From the NCBI RefSeq assembly GCF_027923405.1, contig NZ_BQYI01000001.1:2954501-3018500 (forward strand): a stretch of 64,000 bases of DNA, written 5' to 3'. The number at the start of each line of letters is the position of its first letter. The stretch's first letter is position 1. Positions 1 to 8,569 of this stretch are shown here, in pieces. The stretch comes from Paenibacillus sp. YYML68 (GTDB lineage: Bacteria > Bacillota > Bacilli > Paenibacillales > NBRC-103111). A program made the translations under genes and the position numbers. Under the pieces are notes generated by a model. It saw nothing but the letters and a program-made list of their open reading frames with translations. It was not told the origin of the DNA and searched no databases.

Positions 1-134
1 ACGAAGAAAGAGATGCCAAGCTTCAGCTGTGCAGGTACATTTCTCGCAGAAAAAATCGGTGCGACAAGAAAAAACGAAGTTATTCGACAAAAAAACAATA
101 GAAACGCAGGCAAATAGGCAGTAAACTCTGTCAT
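1..134 (-). CDS. fliR: FliR, flagellar export gate protein (N-terminal part, cut by window edge)
   Basis: Reading the minus strand from ATG at 134 gives MTEFTAYLPAFLLFFCRITS and a further hydrophobic stretch, then the sequence leaves the window. FliR is a membrane protein of the flagellar type III export gate together with FliP and FliQ. Family assignment rests on the position right after fliP and fliQ, 10 bases past the fliQ stop, and on the FliR-like opening (aromatic-rich helix, then a second segment with APIFSARNVP). Only about 44 residues are visible, so the end of the gene cannot be checked. Confidence 0.88.
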   Translation of the reverse strand, partial: MTEFTAYLPAFLLFFCRITSFFLVAPIFSARNVPAQLKLGISFF

Positions 135-144
135 CGCTACTCGC

Positions 145-414
145 CTACCCTATAAAGTTGTGTAAATTGTTCATGAGATTGAACGTAAACTCAACAAGTG
201 TGTTCAAGATCCATGGTCCAAATATGAGAATGGAAAGCAGAACGACGACAATCTTCGGAACGAAGGCAAGCGTCTGCTCCTGAATTTGCGTCGTTGCCTG
301 AAAAATACTAATGACTAGACCGACGACAAGGGCAATCACCATCATCGGAGCGCTAGCCTTCAACGTTGTATATACTGCTTCACCGGCTAACCGTATGACG
401 AACTCCGAGCTCAA
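145..414 (-). CDS. fliQ: FliQ, flagellar export gate protein
   Basis: 89 residues with two strongly hydrophobic segments (about residues 15-38 and 50-75), the normal size and topology for FliQ. The loop between them carries the family-typical TTQIQEQTLAFVPKI. With FliP and FliR it forms the membrane gate through which rod, hook and filament subunits leave the cytoplasm. The gene sits 21 bases after fliP and 10 bases before fliR, as in other Firmicutes fla/che operons. Confidence 0.97.
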   Translation of the reverse strand: MSSEFVIRLAGEAVYTTLKASAPMMVIALVVGLVISIFQATTQIQEQTLAFVPKIVVVLLSILIFGPWILNTLVEFTFNLMNNLHNFIG

Positions 415-435
415 TAGCCATTCCTCCTTGTCCCG

Positions 436-1200
436 TTACGTATTGAAGCTAAGCAGCAGCGATCGTATGACCAAGTACCAGCCGTCAACAAGAATGAACA
501 GCAGGATCTTGAACGGCAAAGAGATCATAACCGGAGGGAGCATCATCATTCCCATTGCCATAAGTGTACTCGCCACCACCATATCAATAACGAGAAAAGG
601 GATAAATATCATAAAGCCCATCTGAAAAGCCGTCTTTAGCTCACTAATCGCGAATGCAGGAACGAGCGCAGTCAGAGGTGTATCAGCAACCCCACTCGGC
701 GGAGCAGCCTTCGTATAGTCCAAAAACAGCTTTAAGTCCTTCTGTCTCGTATGCTGGAACATGAATTCCTTCACAGATAGAGATGCCTTATCAAGAGCAA
801 CCTGTTGCGTAATTTCTCCCTTCATATATGGCTGATACGCATTCTGATTAATATCACTTAGCGTTGGAGCCATAATGAAGAAGGTAAGGAACAGCGCTAG
901 CCCGACCAGCACTTGGTTCGGAGGCATCTGCATCGTACCGAGCGACGTGCGGACAAAGCCCAGAACGATAATAATTCGAGTAAAGCTGGTCATCATAATC
1001 AAGATCGCCGGCGCTAAGCTCAAGATGGTCAGAAGAAGTAATATTTGTACAGTCCCCGTACCGTTACCTGTACTGTTCGTCGTGCCTATATCGATGTTGA
1101 CTCCAGGTATCGGATCCGCGGCCAATGCTTGTCCCGCAACGCTGAAGCTCAGCAGTCCGACAAGCAACAGCAACGGTAAAAATGTTATCAGCTTTCTCAT
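436..1200 (-). CDS. fliP: FliP, flagellar export gate protein
   Basis: 254 residues. The first 28 form a cleavable signal sequence (MRKLITFLPLLLLVGLLSFS then an AxA-like site). Next come a hydrophobic segment around residues 50-90 with SFTRIIIVLGFVR, the central soluble domain, and two C-terminal membrane segments ending in DGWYLVIRSLLLSF, all standard for FliP. It is the main building block of the export gate channel. The start overlaps the end of fliO by 4 bases, which suggests coupled translation. Confidence 0.97.
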   Translation of the reverse strand: MRKLITFLPLLLLVGLLSFSVAGQALAADPIPGVNIDIGTTNSTGNGTGTVQILLLLTILSLAPAILIMMTSFTRIIIVLGFVRTSLGTMQMPPNQVLVGLALFLTFFIMAPTLSDINQNAYQPYMKGEITQQVALDKASLSVKEFMFQHTRQKDLKLFLDYTKAAPPSGVADTPLTALVPAFAISELKTAFQMGFMIFIPFLVIDMVVASTLMAMGMMMLPPVMISLPFKILLFILVDGWYLVIRSLLLSFNT

Positions 1201-1829
1201 CGGTTATCCTTCGAATGCTCTGAATGGGAGTCCTGCTTCAGAAGCTCTTCCATCATTTTTTTTCGGTCTGACATTTTACTCTGAAATACGTGCTGAAAGG
1301 AAGTGTCCTGCACATCAAGCTCCTCCTCTGCAACTGGCTTTCTGCGAAGCTTGTTCAGCCACTCTCCGACGCTCTCGAAGGATGCCCCCGATACGCTTGG
1401 CCCGATCGTCATCATATCGCGTAGCATCGCAACCTGCTCCTCATCCTGGATCTTCTCAAGCAGTTGAATGTTGTCACCGACACCAACAATATATAGGGCA
1501 TTGCCGATCTCTACAATTTGAATCGATTTGTTTTGCCCAAGCGGGACGCCTCCCAGAGAACGAAGCGATCTGCCAGCGAAGAAATGATTTTTTTGTGCAA
1601 GAACCTTCATTATGACATAAAAAATGACGATAATGATGATAAGAAAAAAAATAACCTTCACAATCATGCCGAACGTATCCCCAGCTGAAACGAATGAATC
1701 CGGTGAGTCAAAAGGACTCGAACCGGGAGCATCCGTCCCCGTTTCCCCGAAGCAAACGGCCGCGAAAACGGCCGAAAGCAGCAGACCGATGAAAACGGCA
1801 AGCAACGTCTTGGTATCGAGTCTCTTCAA
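1197..1829 (-). CDS. fliO: FliO/FliZ-type flagellar biosynthesis protein
   Basis: 210 residues beginning at a TTG codon preceded by AAAGGA nine bases upstream. There is an N-terminal signal-like segment (residues 8-27) and a second membrane helix (about 57-75, VIFFLIIIIVIFYVI). A cytoplasmic domain follows with the FliO pattern GGVPLGQNKSIQIVEIGN and a GVGDNIQLL motif. FliO helps FliP assemble in the export gate. The C-terminal tail is charged and longer than in enterobacterial FliO, as in the Bacillus protein also called FliZ. It lies between cheY and fliP, as in B. subtilis. Confidence 0.9.
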   Translation of the reverse strand: MKRLDTKTLLAVFIGLLLSAVFAAVCFGETGTDAPGSSPFDSPDSFVSAGDTFGMIVKVIFFLIIIIVIFYVIMKVLAQKNHFFAGRSLRSLGGVPLGQNKSIQIVEIGNALYIVGVGDNIQLLEKIQDEEQVAMLRDMMTIGPSVSGASFESVGEWLNKLRRKPVAEEELDVQDTSFQHVFQSKMSDRKKMMEELLKQDSHSEHSKDNR

Positions 1830-1899
1830 ATGTCACATTCCTTTCAGCTTATGAGATGCTGTAGCGTGCAGCCAAGGGGGAAAGCAGGACGCCTAGCGA

Positions 1900-2262
1900 T
1901 TAGCCAAGCGTCTTTTTGATTGCCTCGATAACACGATCTGCCTGGAACGGCTTCACGATGAAGTCCTTCGCACCAGCTTGAATGGCATCGATAACCATCG
2001 CCTGCTGACCCATAGCGGAACACATGATCACTTTCGCATTACCGTCAAGCTTCTTAATTTCCTTCAGCGCCTGAATACCATCCATCTCTGGCATCGTTAT
2101 ATCCATCGTTACGAGGTCAGGACGAAGCTCCTTGAACTTCTCGATCGCCTGCGCACCATCATTCGCCTCGCCTACTACCTCGTAGCCGTTCTTCGTCAAA
2201 ATATCACGGATCATCATTCTCATAAACGCTGCATCGTCAACAATCAGAATTCGGTTAGCCAT
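1900..2262 (-). CDS. cheY: CheY, chemotaxis response regulator
   Basis: 120-residue single receiver domain. The acidic pocket is D9/D10 in ILIVDDAAFM, the phosphoacceptor is D54 in DLVTMDITMPEMDG, the switch Ser is S82 (CSAMGQ) and the conserved Lys is K104 (FIVKPF). Phospho-CheY binds the switch proteins FliM and FliY; both neighbours carry the EIDALL docking motif near their N-termini. Its place between fliY and fliO is the same as in B. subtilis. A GGAGG-type site precedes the start. Confidence 0.97.
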   Translation of the reverse strand: MANRILIVDDAAFMRMMIRDILTKNGYEVVGEANDGAQAIEKFKELRPDLVTMDITMPEMDGIQALKEIKKLDGNAKVIMCSAMGQQAMVIDAIQAGAKDFIVKPFQADRVIEAIKKTLG

Positions 2263-2290
2263 AGTGAATCATCCTCCTAGAGTTGTTAAA

Positions 2291-3607
2291 TTAATTTTGT
2301 TGAATCTTCTGAATGCGATCCCATTGGTTCACAATGTCTGTTACGCGCACACCGAAATTTTCATCGATAACTACAACCTCACCTTTGGCGATGAGTTTAT
2401 TGTTTACCAAGATATCAACCGGCTCACCTGCTAGCTTATCGAGCTCAATAATCGATCCTTGGGAAAGCTCCAAAATATCTTTAATCACTTTATTCGTACG
2501 ACCGAGCTCGACCGTCACCTTAAGCGGAATGTCAAGGAGCAGATTCAAATTCGTATCGTCCGTCCCCCCGAAGGATGGCGGATTAAAGCTTGAGAACTGG
2601 GCCGGCTGGACATTCACATTGCGTCCTGTCGGCACACCATATGCAGCAGGCTGCGGCGGATAACCCATTGGCGGCATCATCGGCGGCTGCTGATACATCG
2701 GTTGCTGATAGCCTGGCTGATGCATCGGCGGCTGCTGATAGCCCGGAGGCATCATCGGCGGCTGCTGATATGGATCGTGACCATACGCCGCTGCTGGCGG
2801 AGCCATCGGCGCGGGAGCCGGTGCTGGCGGTGGAGTCGATGGAGCTGGCGGTGCTGCAGCAGCTGGCGGTGCTGGCGCTGCCGGAGGCGGTGTCTGCACA
2901 TCTCCTCCACCCATCAAAATATTGACCATGTCGCGGGCAAATCCGACAGGAAGGAGCTGCATGATCGTTGAGTCAATCAAGTCGCCAATCGTGAGACGGA
3001 AGGAGATTTTAATAAACACATCCTCTTCCGGAATCTTCGTCTCGGGCTCGCCCTCAGCTAGGTGCATAATATCAATCCCAGGTGGGGAGATGTTGACGAA
3101 TCGATTGAAGATCGTTGACATCGACGTTGCTGACGAGCCCATCATCTGATTCATCGCTTCCTGCACGGCGGAAATATGAATTTCCGAGAGCTCCGTATTC
3201 TGACCGGTTCCATCGCCGCCCATCATCAGATCCGCAATAACTTGAGCATCCCGAGTCTTGATGACGAGTAAATTAATGCCGTGAAATCCATCTACATAAT
3301 TGACATGGACAGCGACATGTGGCTTTGGAAACTCATTAACTAGCTCTTCGCGGGCAATGATGGACACCTTAGGCGTCGTAATATCAACCTTCTTGCCAAG
3401 CAAGGTAGAAAGAGCCGTAGCGGCGCTTCCGAACGTAATATTCCCGATCTCTCCTAGAGCGTCCTGCTCCAGCGAGGATAAATAATCTTCGATTCTTGGA
3501 TTCAGCCCCGAAGAAGAGCCATCATCCGAACCGCCGGAATCACTGTCCGAGGATTGTCTCAGCAAGGCATCGATCTCCTCTTGAGACAAATAATCCTTAT
3601 TCGTCAT
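2291..3607 (-). CDS. fliY: FliY, flagellar switch protein with CheC-like phosphatase and FliN domains
   Basis: 438 residues in four parts. An N-terminal CheY-binding peptide (LSQEEIDALL, residues 5-14) comes first. A CheC/CheX-like domain to about residue 235 follows, with two E-x2-N phosphatase-type motifs (EIGNITFG and EAMNQMMG). Next is a proline/glutamine/methionine-rich linker at about 236-335, and finally a C-terminal FliN/SpoA domain (LDIPLKVTVELGRT onward). FliY forms part of the C ring and dephosphorylates CheY-P. It is longer than the roughly 380-residue B. subtilis protein, mainly through the linker. The start overlaps the fliM end by 11 bases. Confidence 0.96.
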   Translation of the reverse strand: MTNKDYLSQEEIDALLRQSSDSDSGGSDDGSSSGLNPRIEDYLSSLEQDALGEIGNITFGSAATALSTLLGKKVDITTPKVSIIAREELVNEFPKPHVAVHVNYVDGFHGINLLVIKTRDAQVIADLMMGGDGTGQNTELSEIHISAVQEAMNQMMGSSATSMSTIFNRFVNISPPGIDIMHLAEGEPETKIPEEDVFIKISFRLTIGDLIDSTIMQLLPVGFARDMVNILMGGGDVQTPPPAAPAPPAAAAPPAPSTPPPAPAPAPMAPPAAAYGHDPYQQPPMMPPGYQQPPMHQPGYQQPMYQQPPMMPPMGYPPQPAAYGVPTGRNVNVQPAQFSSFNPPSFGGTDDTNLNLLLDIPLKVTVELGRTNKVIKDILELSQGSIIELDKLAGEPVDILVNNKLIAKGEVVVIDENFGVRVTDIVNQWDRIQKIQQN

Positions 3608-4595
3608 TCTCTTCTACTCCTTCATGGACGATCTCATTGATTTGAACCGCGATCTTTCCCTTCATCGTGCCTGCGCTTCCGTAAAACTTCAGCTTCTCGC
3701 CGATTCGAAGGTGCAGCGGGTCATCGACCGATTTGTTCAGCGTAATTACATCACCGACACTTAAGTTCAAAAACTCTTGTATCGAGATATGCGATGTGCC
3801 GAGCTCGGCAATAATAGGCAGCTTCGCCATGTGCACGCGATGCTGAAGCGCTTCTTGCTCCTCCGGCGCGCTTGTCTTCTTCTGCGACACGAACCAGTGA
3901 TGAACGGAAAGTCTCGGCATGATGGGCTCAATGACAACGTGAGGGATACACAGGTTAATCATTCCCGAAGTATCACCAATTTTTGTACTGAGCGAAATCA
4001 AGGCGATCGTTTCGTTCGGAGAGACAATCTGCATAAACTGCGGATTGGTCTCAAGCGCCTCAAGCCGCGGTGACAAATCAATCACTGTCTTCCATGCTTC
4101 TTGAAGACTATCGAAGCAGCGGCTGAATATTCGCTCCATGACGATCGTTTCAATCTCGGTAAGCGAGTTGATTTTGGTCGGTGACGTGCCCGCGCCGCCA
4201 AGCAATCGATCCAGCATTGCGAACGCAACGTTCGGATGCACCTCAAGCACCATTCGGCCTTCGAGCGGCTCGGCCTCGAATATGTTGAGTATGGTCATTT
4301 TCGGAATGGAGCGGATAAATTCATCATAAGGAAGTTGCTCGACTTGCACAACACTTATTTGAACGAACGTTCGCAGCTGAGCGGAAAAATATGTTGTCAG
4401 AAATCTTGCGAAGTTCTCATGAATACGTGTCAAGCTTCGAATGTGGTCCTTAGAGAACCGTACGGCTCGTTTAAAGTCGTAGGCACGAACCTTCTTCTGG
4501 GTTTCTTCCTTTTTGAGCTCCTCCGCATCCATCTCACCTGATGAGAGCGCGGCAAGAAGGGCATCGATCTCATTTTGGGAAAGAACATCAACCAT
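3597..4595 (-). CDS. fliM: FliM, flagellar motor switch protein
   Basis: 332 residues. The N-terminal motif LSQNEIDALL (residues 5-14) binds CheY-P. The middle CheC-like domain contains RSIPKMTILNIFEAEPLEG and a GGAGTS loop, and the C-terminal SpoA/FliN-like domain ends near residue 325. FliM joins FliG and FliY in the C ring and sets the direction of rotation. Length and domain order are normal. It lies between fliL and fliY with an 11-base overlap into fliY. Confidence 0.97.
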   Translation of the reverse strand: MVDVLSQNEIDALLAALSSGEMDAEELKKEETQKKVRAYDFKRAVRFSKDHIRSLTRIHENFARFLTTYFSAQLRTFVQISVVQVEQLPYDEFIRSIPKMTILNIFEAEPLEGRMVLEVHPNVAFAMLDRLLGGAGTSPTKINSLTEIETIVMERIFSRCFDSLQEAWKTVIDLSPRLEALETNPQFMQIVSPNETIALISLSTKIGDTSGMINLCIPHVVIEPIMPRLSVHHWFVSQKKTSAPEEQEALQHRVHMAKLPIIAELGTSHISIQEFLNLSVGDVITLNKSVDDPLHLRIGEKLKFYGSAGTMKGKIAVQINEIVHEGVEENDE

Positions 4596-4632
4596 TTTTT
4601 GTCACCCCCTTCTTGCATACATACTAGCCATC

Positions 4633-5121
4633 TTATTGGAGCACAATATCAGTAATTAAAATTTGATTAAGCTTTCCTTCTTGGAGCAGCGCGTTCATTT
4701 TATTCATAAGGACCGAAGTGAGGTTGTCAAAGCCTTTGCTGCCTGTAACCTGCTCTGGCTGCATGTCGGCCAACGTCTGAATGACGATCGCTTTCATCTG
4801 GCTTTGCAGCTTTTCAAACTCCTCCTTCGCCTTCTTGTTTTCAAGCTCAAAGGCAAAGCTTACTTTAATAAACTTGTTGCTGACGCCATTTGCAGATGCC
4901 AAATTGGTTAAAACGTCCTTCATTTCGAACGTATTGGCCACAACCTCGTCAGGTGTAAGCTTCTTGCCGGATTTCACTTCGCGTGCGGAGTTTTGCGCTT
5001 GCTCATGCGGATCCGCGTTTGATTTATCCATGTAATTCCACAGCACGAAGGCTGCCGTCAGTATTAATGTTATCGCAATTAGGATAGCGACGACCATGAT
5101 AAAAATTTTACTTTTAAACAA
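4633..5121 (-). CDS. fliL: FliL, basal-body-associated membrane protein
   Basis: 162 residues: a short cytoplasmic N-terminus, one membrane helix (about residues 7-30, IFIMVVAILIAITLILTAAF) and an extracytoplasmic domain with the FliL pattern VLTNLASANGVSNKFIKVSF. FliL supports stator function around the motor. It starts one base after swrD ends and is followed by fliM, as in Bacillus. The helix-rich, Lys/Glu-rich segment at 95-115 is typical. Confidence 0.94.
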   Translation of the reverse strand: MFKSKIFIMVVAILIAITLILTAAFVLWNYMDKSNADPHEQAQNSAREVKSGKKLTPDEVVANTFEMKDVLTNLASANGVSNKFIKVSFAFELENKKAKEEFEKLQSQMKAIVIQTLADMQPEQVTGSKGFDNLTSVLMNKMNALLQEGKLNQILITDIVLQ

Positions 5122-5122
5122 C

Positions 5123-5344
5123 CTACGACCCCTCCGTATCCAAGCTCTTTAGCGTTGCCCCAACCATACCAACGGATTGCACATATTGCTGCACCGATGC
5201 TACGACCTCAGGCACCGTTTCGAGCACTATAATTTTTTTACCATTCACTAGAGAGATCATCGTGTCGGGCGTTTCTTCGATCGTTTCGATTAGCAAGGCA
5301 TTGAGCATAATAGGCTTGCCGTTCAAGCGAGTTAGGCTGATCAT
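5123..5344 (-). CDS. swrD: SwrD/FlbD-family flagellar protein
   Basis: 73 residues starting MISLTRLNGKPIMLNALLIE, the signature opening of the FlbD/YlzI family, followed by TIEETPDTMISLVNGKKIIV. In B. subtilis the gene at this position between the hook gene and fliL is swrD, which raises flagellar torque for swarming. The coupling to fliL (one-base gap) supports the same job here. No catalytic residues are expected. Confidence 0.93.
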   Translation of the reverse strand: MISLTRLNGKPIMLNALLIETIEETPDTMISLVNGKKIIVLETVPEVVASVQQYVQSVGMVGATLKSLDTEGS

Positions 5345-5410
5345 AGGGCACCTCAGTTCAGGTTATGCCGGGGGCAGCTGGCTCCCCCGGCGGTTCTACA
5401 TAACTACCTA

Positions 5411-6235
5411 TTATCGCTTCAGGTTAACAACTTCCTGCAGTACCTCATCGGAAGTCGTAATAATACGCGAGTTCGACTGGAAGCCGCGCTGCGCAATAAT
5501 CATCTCGGTAAACTCAGCTGTCAGATCGACGTTAGACATCTCCAGCTGTCCGGAAATAATGGCTCCAGTGCCTGTTTCCGGATTCGCAGCGAGCGCCGCA
5601 CCGAGATCAAGCTCCTCCGGATTGGAGTTAGGCGTCATTCGGTACATATTGCCACCGATCTTCTCAAGTCCGGCTGGGTTCGTTACCTTCGCTACTGCAA
5701 TAAACTGACCAGTCGGCGTTGCTGTACCATCTGCTCCAACCGTAATAATTTCACCTGACTGCGATATAGAGAACGCCGTCACGCCTTCCTCCACCGTTAC
5801 CGCTTCACCATCGGTGTTCAATACGAACATGCCGTCCGCATTGACGAGTCGACCGAGCGAGTCAAGCTCGAAGTTACCCGCACGGCTCAAGTATGGTCCT
5901 TCGGCACCGTCCACTGAAGGAGACAATGCGAAGAAGCCGTCGCCGTCGATCCGCAGGTCGGTCGGTTTGTTCGTTGTCATGGCGCTGCCCGGCGTATGAA
6001 TTGTATCAACTGCCGCAACCGTCACACCTAGTCCGATCTGCTTCGAGTTTACCCCGCCTCGCTCATCGGTTGGAGCGGACACACCGGCAACCGTCTGACT
6101 CAAAATATCCTTAAACATTACACGGCCAGTCTTGAAGCCGACCGTATTTACGTTCGCGATGTTATTACCGATAACGTCCAGCTTCGTCTGGAAGCCTCTC
6201 ATACCGGAAACACCTGAATATAGAGACCTTAACAT
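5411..6235 (-). CDS. flgE: Flagellar hook protein (FlgE; FlgG-like)
   Basis: 274 residues. The N-terminus MLRSLYSGVSGMRGFQTKLD and GNNIANVNTVGFK motif and the C-terminus (VDLTAEFTEMIIAQRGFQSN) are the rod/hook axial-protein signatures. The protein has the short FlgG-like length. In B. subtilis the equivalent gene after flgD encodes the hook protein FlgE, although automatic annotation often calls it FlgG. The insert EGVTAFSISQSGEIITVGAD matches the flagellar basal-body middle domain. Position before swrD-fliL favours the hook role. Confidence 0.9.
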   Translation of the reverse strand: MLRSLYSGVSGMRGFQTKLDVIGNNIANVNTVGFKTGRVMFKDILSQTVAGVSAPTDERGGVNSKQIGLGVTVAAVDTIHTPGSAMTTNKPTDLRIDGDGFFALSPSVDGAEGPYLSRAGNFELDSLGRLVNADGMFVLNTDGEAVTVEEGVTAFSISQSGEIITVGADGTATPTGQFIAVAKVTNPAGLEKIGGNMYRMTPNSNPEELDLGAALAANPETGTGAIISGQLEMSNVDLTAEFTEMIIAQRGFQSNSRIITTSDEVLQEVVNLKR

Positions 6236-6340
6236 GCGTGTTTGCCTCCTTAGGGCTGATTCATCAGCCTAACTGATTATATGGTTGTTTCAATCGGTCC
6301 ACAACCGCAGGCCCCCATCATGATGGTCCAGCCTGTTTCA

Positions 6341-6718
6341 TTAAGAAATGATCATGGCACTATCGATTTGCGTAAACACGTTGTCTTTCATGGAAGCTTG
6401 GTCCATGGCGGTCACCACAGTCCGATTCTTGATGTTCACGATTAACGCTGTATCGTTGATCAGCATTAATGAATCTTTAGCACCCTTCGTCGCCGCCTTG
6501 TCGATCGCATGATTCAGCTTGGCAAGCTGCTCAGGCTTGAAGTGTATCCCTCGCTGCCGCAGCCGCTCCTCCGCATGATGACTGAAGCGCAAGCTTTGCT
6601 TCTTCAATATGGTATCGAACGAAGCTGCTGACTGCTCCTGACGATCGCCTGCCGCCCTGGAACGGATTGTAGCTGCCGCATTGGGGTATAGAGATCCGAC
6701 GGTTATTCGTTCGCTCAT
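6341..6718 (-). CDS. Flagellar operon protein of the TIGR02530 type
   Basis: 125 residues with no signal peptide or membrane segment. The core reads LRFSHHAEERLRQRGIHF followed by AIDKAATKGAKDSLMLINDTALIVNIKNRTVVTAMD. I recognise this as the small protein encoded between flgD and the hook gene in Paenibacillus and clostridia (remembered as TIGR02530); its biochemical role is not known. It overlaps the end of flgD by 4 bases, so it is co-translated with hook genes. A link to hook assembly is inferred from position only. Confidence 0.85.
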   Translation of the reverse strand: MSERITVGSLYPNAAATIRSRAAGDRQEQSAASFDTILKKQSLRFSHHAEERLRQRGIHFKPEQLAKLNHAIDKAATKGAKDSLMLINDTALIVNIKNRTVVTAMDQASMKDNVFTQIDSAMIIS

Positions 6719-7176
6719 GACGAGGTCCCCCCCGTCTGTGGAGCATTACGAATTTGCGTAATGTTTGACAGCGATATATTTTCCCCGTTCACCTTTGCGA
6801 ATTGCTCAGTCTGATTCATTGTAATGGATTCAACCAACCCGGAGCGAGTCAATTCATTGCCATCAGCGTCCAAATATGACCATGATATCTCTTTACCGAT
6901 CAATCCGGAAGCAAAGCCCAGCGATTGACGCAGCAGCTTCATCTCATTGCCCATATTCGTTAGCTGCTCGACGGAAGTGAATTGCGCCATCTGCGCAATA
7001 AACTCCTTATCCTGTAGCGGCTGAGTCGGGTCCTGATGCTTTAGCTGTGTAATCAATATTTTCAGAAACTGATCCTTGCCAAGCTGGTTTGTGCCTGTTT
7101 TTGTTTCAGCACGATCTACATTCGCCTTGGAGTAGTAGGGCCAAATATTTTTGGTGCCGTTAATCGAGTCAGCCAT
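6715..7176 (-). CDS. flgD: FlgD, hook capping/scaffold protein
   Basis: 153 residues, the short FlgD form of Bacilli. The diagnostic N-terminal block is LGKDQFLKILITQLKHQDPT (about residues 32-51), followed by DKEFIAQMAQFTSVEQLTNM. FlgD is exported and caps the growing hook while FlgE subunits are added. It follows fliK and overlaps the next gene by 4 bases. The C-terminal half (ISWSYLDADGNELTRSGLVE) matches a reduced FLN/Tudor region. Confidence 0.95.
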   Translation of the reverse strand: MADSINGTKNIWPYYSKANVDRAETKTGTNQLGKDQFLKILITQLKHQDPTQPLQDKEFIAQMAQFTSVEQLTNMGNEMKLLRQSLGFASGLIGKEISWSYLDADGNELTRSGLVESITMNQTEQFAKVNGENISLSNITQIRNAPQTGGTSS

Positions 7177-7221
7177 TCTCTCTCACCTCCTGCCTGCATG
7201 TCTACATCGTCAGGCTGTTCG

Positions 7222-8541
7222 TTAGGCCATGAAGTCGATTGCCCCGTTACCGTTCGAGCGTGAGCTGTTTTGGTTTGCTTCTTCATCTGCATCTTCAAGC
7301 AAGGTCAGCTTGCTGTCATTTTTATTTTGTCCGGTGAACGATTGCTGAGACTGCTGCTTACGACCATCCTGGAACATGCTGGATTGGAAGCTCTGATTTT
7401 GCGTAACCTCTAGCTTCTCCACCTGAATGCCCTGACTCTGCAACGTAGATCGAAGCGATGCGAGCTGTCCCTCGAGCATCTCCTTACCCGCAGCACTATC
7501 CGCCACGAATTGAGCAATCAGCTGTCCATTCTGCATCGTCAGCTTCACCTCAACATGACCCAGATGCTGTGGATACAGCGAGATCTTTGCCTCCGTTGCT
7601 CCATCAGCGTTAGTGCCAAGCACGAAGGAGCTTACGACGAATTTGGTCATATCATCGGCAAAATTTTGGGCCGGCATATGCAGCACTGGAGCTTTAGTAG
7701 CTGCTTGACTGTTCGCTGCTTGCTTCGATTGTTCACTTGTAAGCAATGTAATAGGCTCAGATGTACCAAGCTCTCCATTCAATGGCTCGAACAATGGCGC
7801 TTCTTCGATAACTTGCTGCTCAGGAGCTAGCTTGATCGCTTGGTAATTAACCGCGATCGCTTCCAGCTTCTGCATCGGACTTGTACTCTTCGGTACGAGC
7901 AACTCGGATACAGCAGTGCCGTTACTATCCTGTGAAGCAGTCAACGATTCTTGAAGCGTCTTCGTGTTCGCAGCTTCAGATGCCGAGGCCGCAGCTGTCA
8001 TAAGTGAAGGTAGCTTGTCGAGCAGCTGCTTCAGCTGTGCATCCTTGTCAGTACCAGCTAGAAGCTCCTTCATCTGCTTCATGACCTGAAGTGCATCAGC
8101 AGCGCCATTACGAACTGCGACTTGTGACAGCTCAGCTTCGCCATTCTCAGTATCGACTGCTGAAGTATCAGCTGCTGCTGTAATAGGAACGAACAGAAGC
8201 GCGTTCAACTCGCTTAGCAATGCTTCGAGACCCGCCTGCTCCTCTTCGAGCTGCCCTGCCTGCTCTTCTGCTCCGCTGTCTGACTGCATAGCAGCGCCTT
8301 CCGCAACTAGTGTCGCCAGTATTGCGCTAAGCTCAGCAGTCTCCATCGGGCTTAGCAGCTGCACAAGTCCGCTTAACGACAGGCCAGCTCCAGAACCGAC
8401 ACTATCAGACTGCACTTCCGTCGTCATCATACCACTGAGTGCCTTCGAGAAGCCTTCGCCCGAGGCTGCGCCTCCATTTACACCAGCTGTGCGACCAGCG
8501 GGTACTTTGGCAGTGGCTGTTGCTTGTGCTTGAATGTCCAT
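7222..8541 (-). CDS. fliK: FliK, hook-length control protein
   Basis: 439 residues. The first 300 are Ala/Glu/Ser/Gln-rich and low in order, as expected for the molecular-ruler part. The C-terminal Flg_hook domain is at about 315-395, with ISLYPQHLGHVEVKLTMQNG and AGKEMLEGQLASLRSTLQSQ. FliK is secreted during hook growth and its C-terminal domain flips FlhB from hook to filament substrates. It lies between the motE-like gene and flgD. The ordered domain and the ruler-like region are both present, so the gene looks intact. Confidence 0.93.
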   Translation of the reverse strand: MDIQAQATATAKVPAGRTAGVNGGAASGEGFSKALSGMMTTEVQSDSVGSGAGLSLSGLVQLLSPMETAELSAILATLVAEGAAMQSDSGAEEQAGQLEEEQAGLEALLSELNALLFVPITAAADTSAVDTENGEAELSQVAVRNGAADALQVMKQMKELLAGTDKDAQLKQLLDKLPSLMTAAASASEAANTKTLQESLTASQDSNGTAVSELLVPKSTSPMQKLEAIAVNYQAIKLAPEQQVIEEAPLFEPLNGELGTSEPITLLTSEQSKQAANSQAATKAPVLHMPAQNFADDMTKFVVSSFVLGTNADGATEAKISLYPQHLGHVEVKLTMQNGQLIAQFVADSAAGKEMLEGQLASLRSTLQSQGIQVEKLEVTQNQSFQSSMFQDGRKQQSQQSFTGQNKNDSKLTLLEDADEEANQNSSRSNGNGAIDFMA

Positions 8542-8569
8542 TGTATGTTTTCACCTCCTTTCATATGAA

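Noticed and set aside
2660-2910. Repeat-like DNA in fliY considered as a mobile or CRISPR repeat.
   Set aside because: It codes for an in-frame proline-rich linker; units are irregular and no spacers are present.
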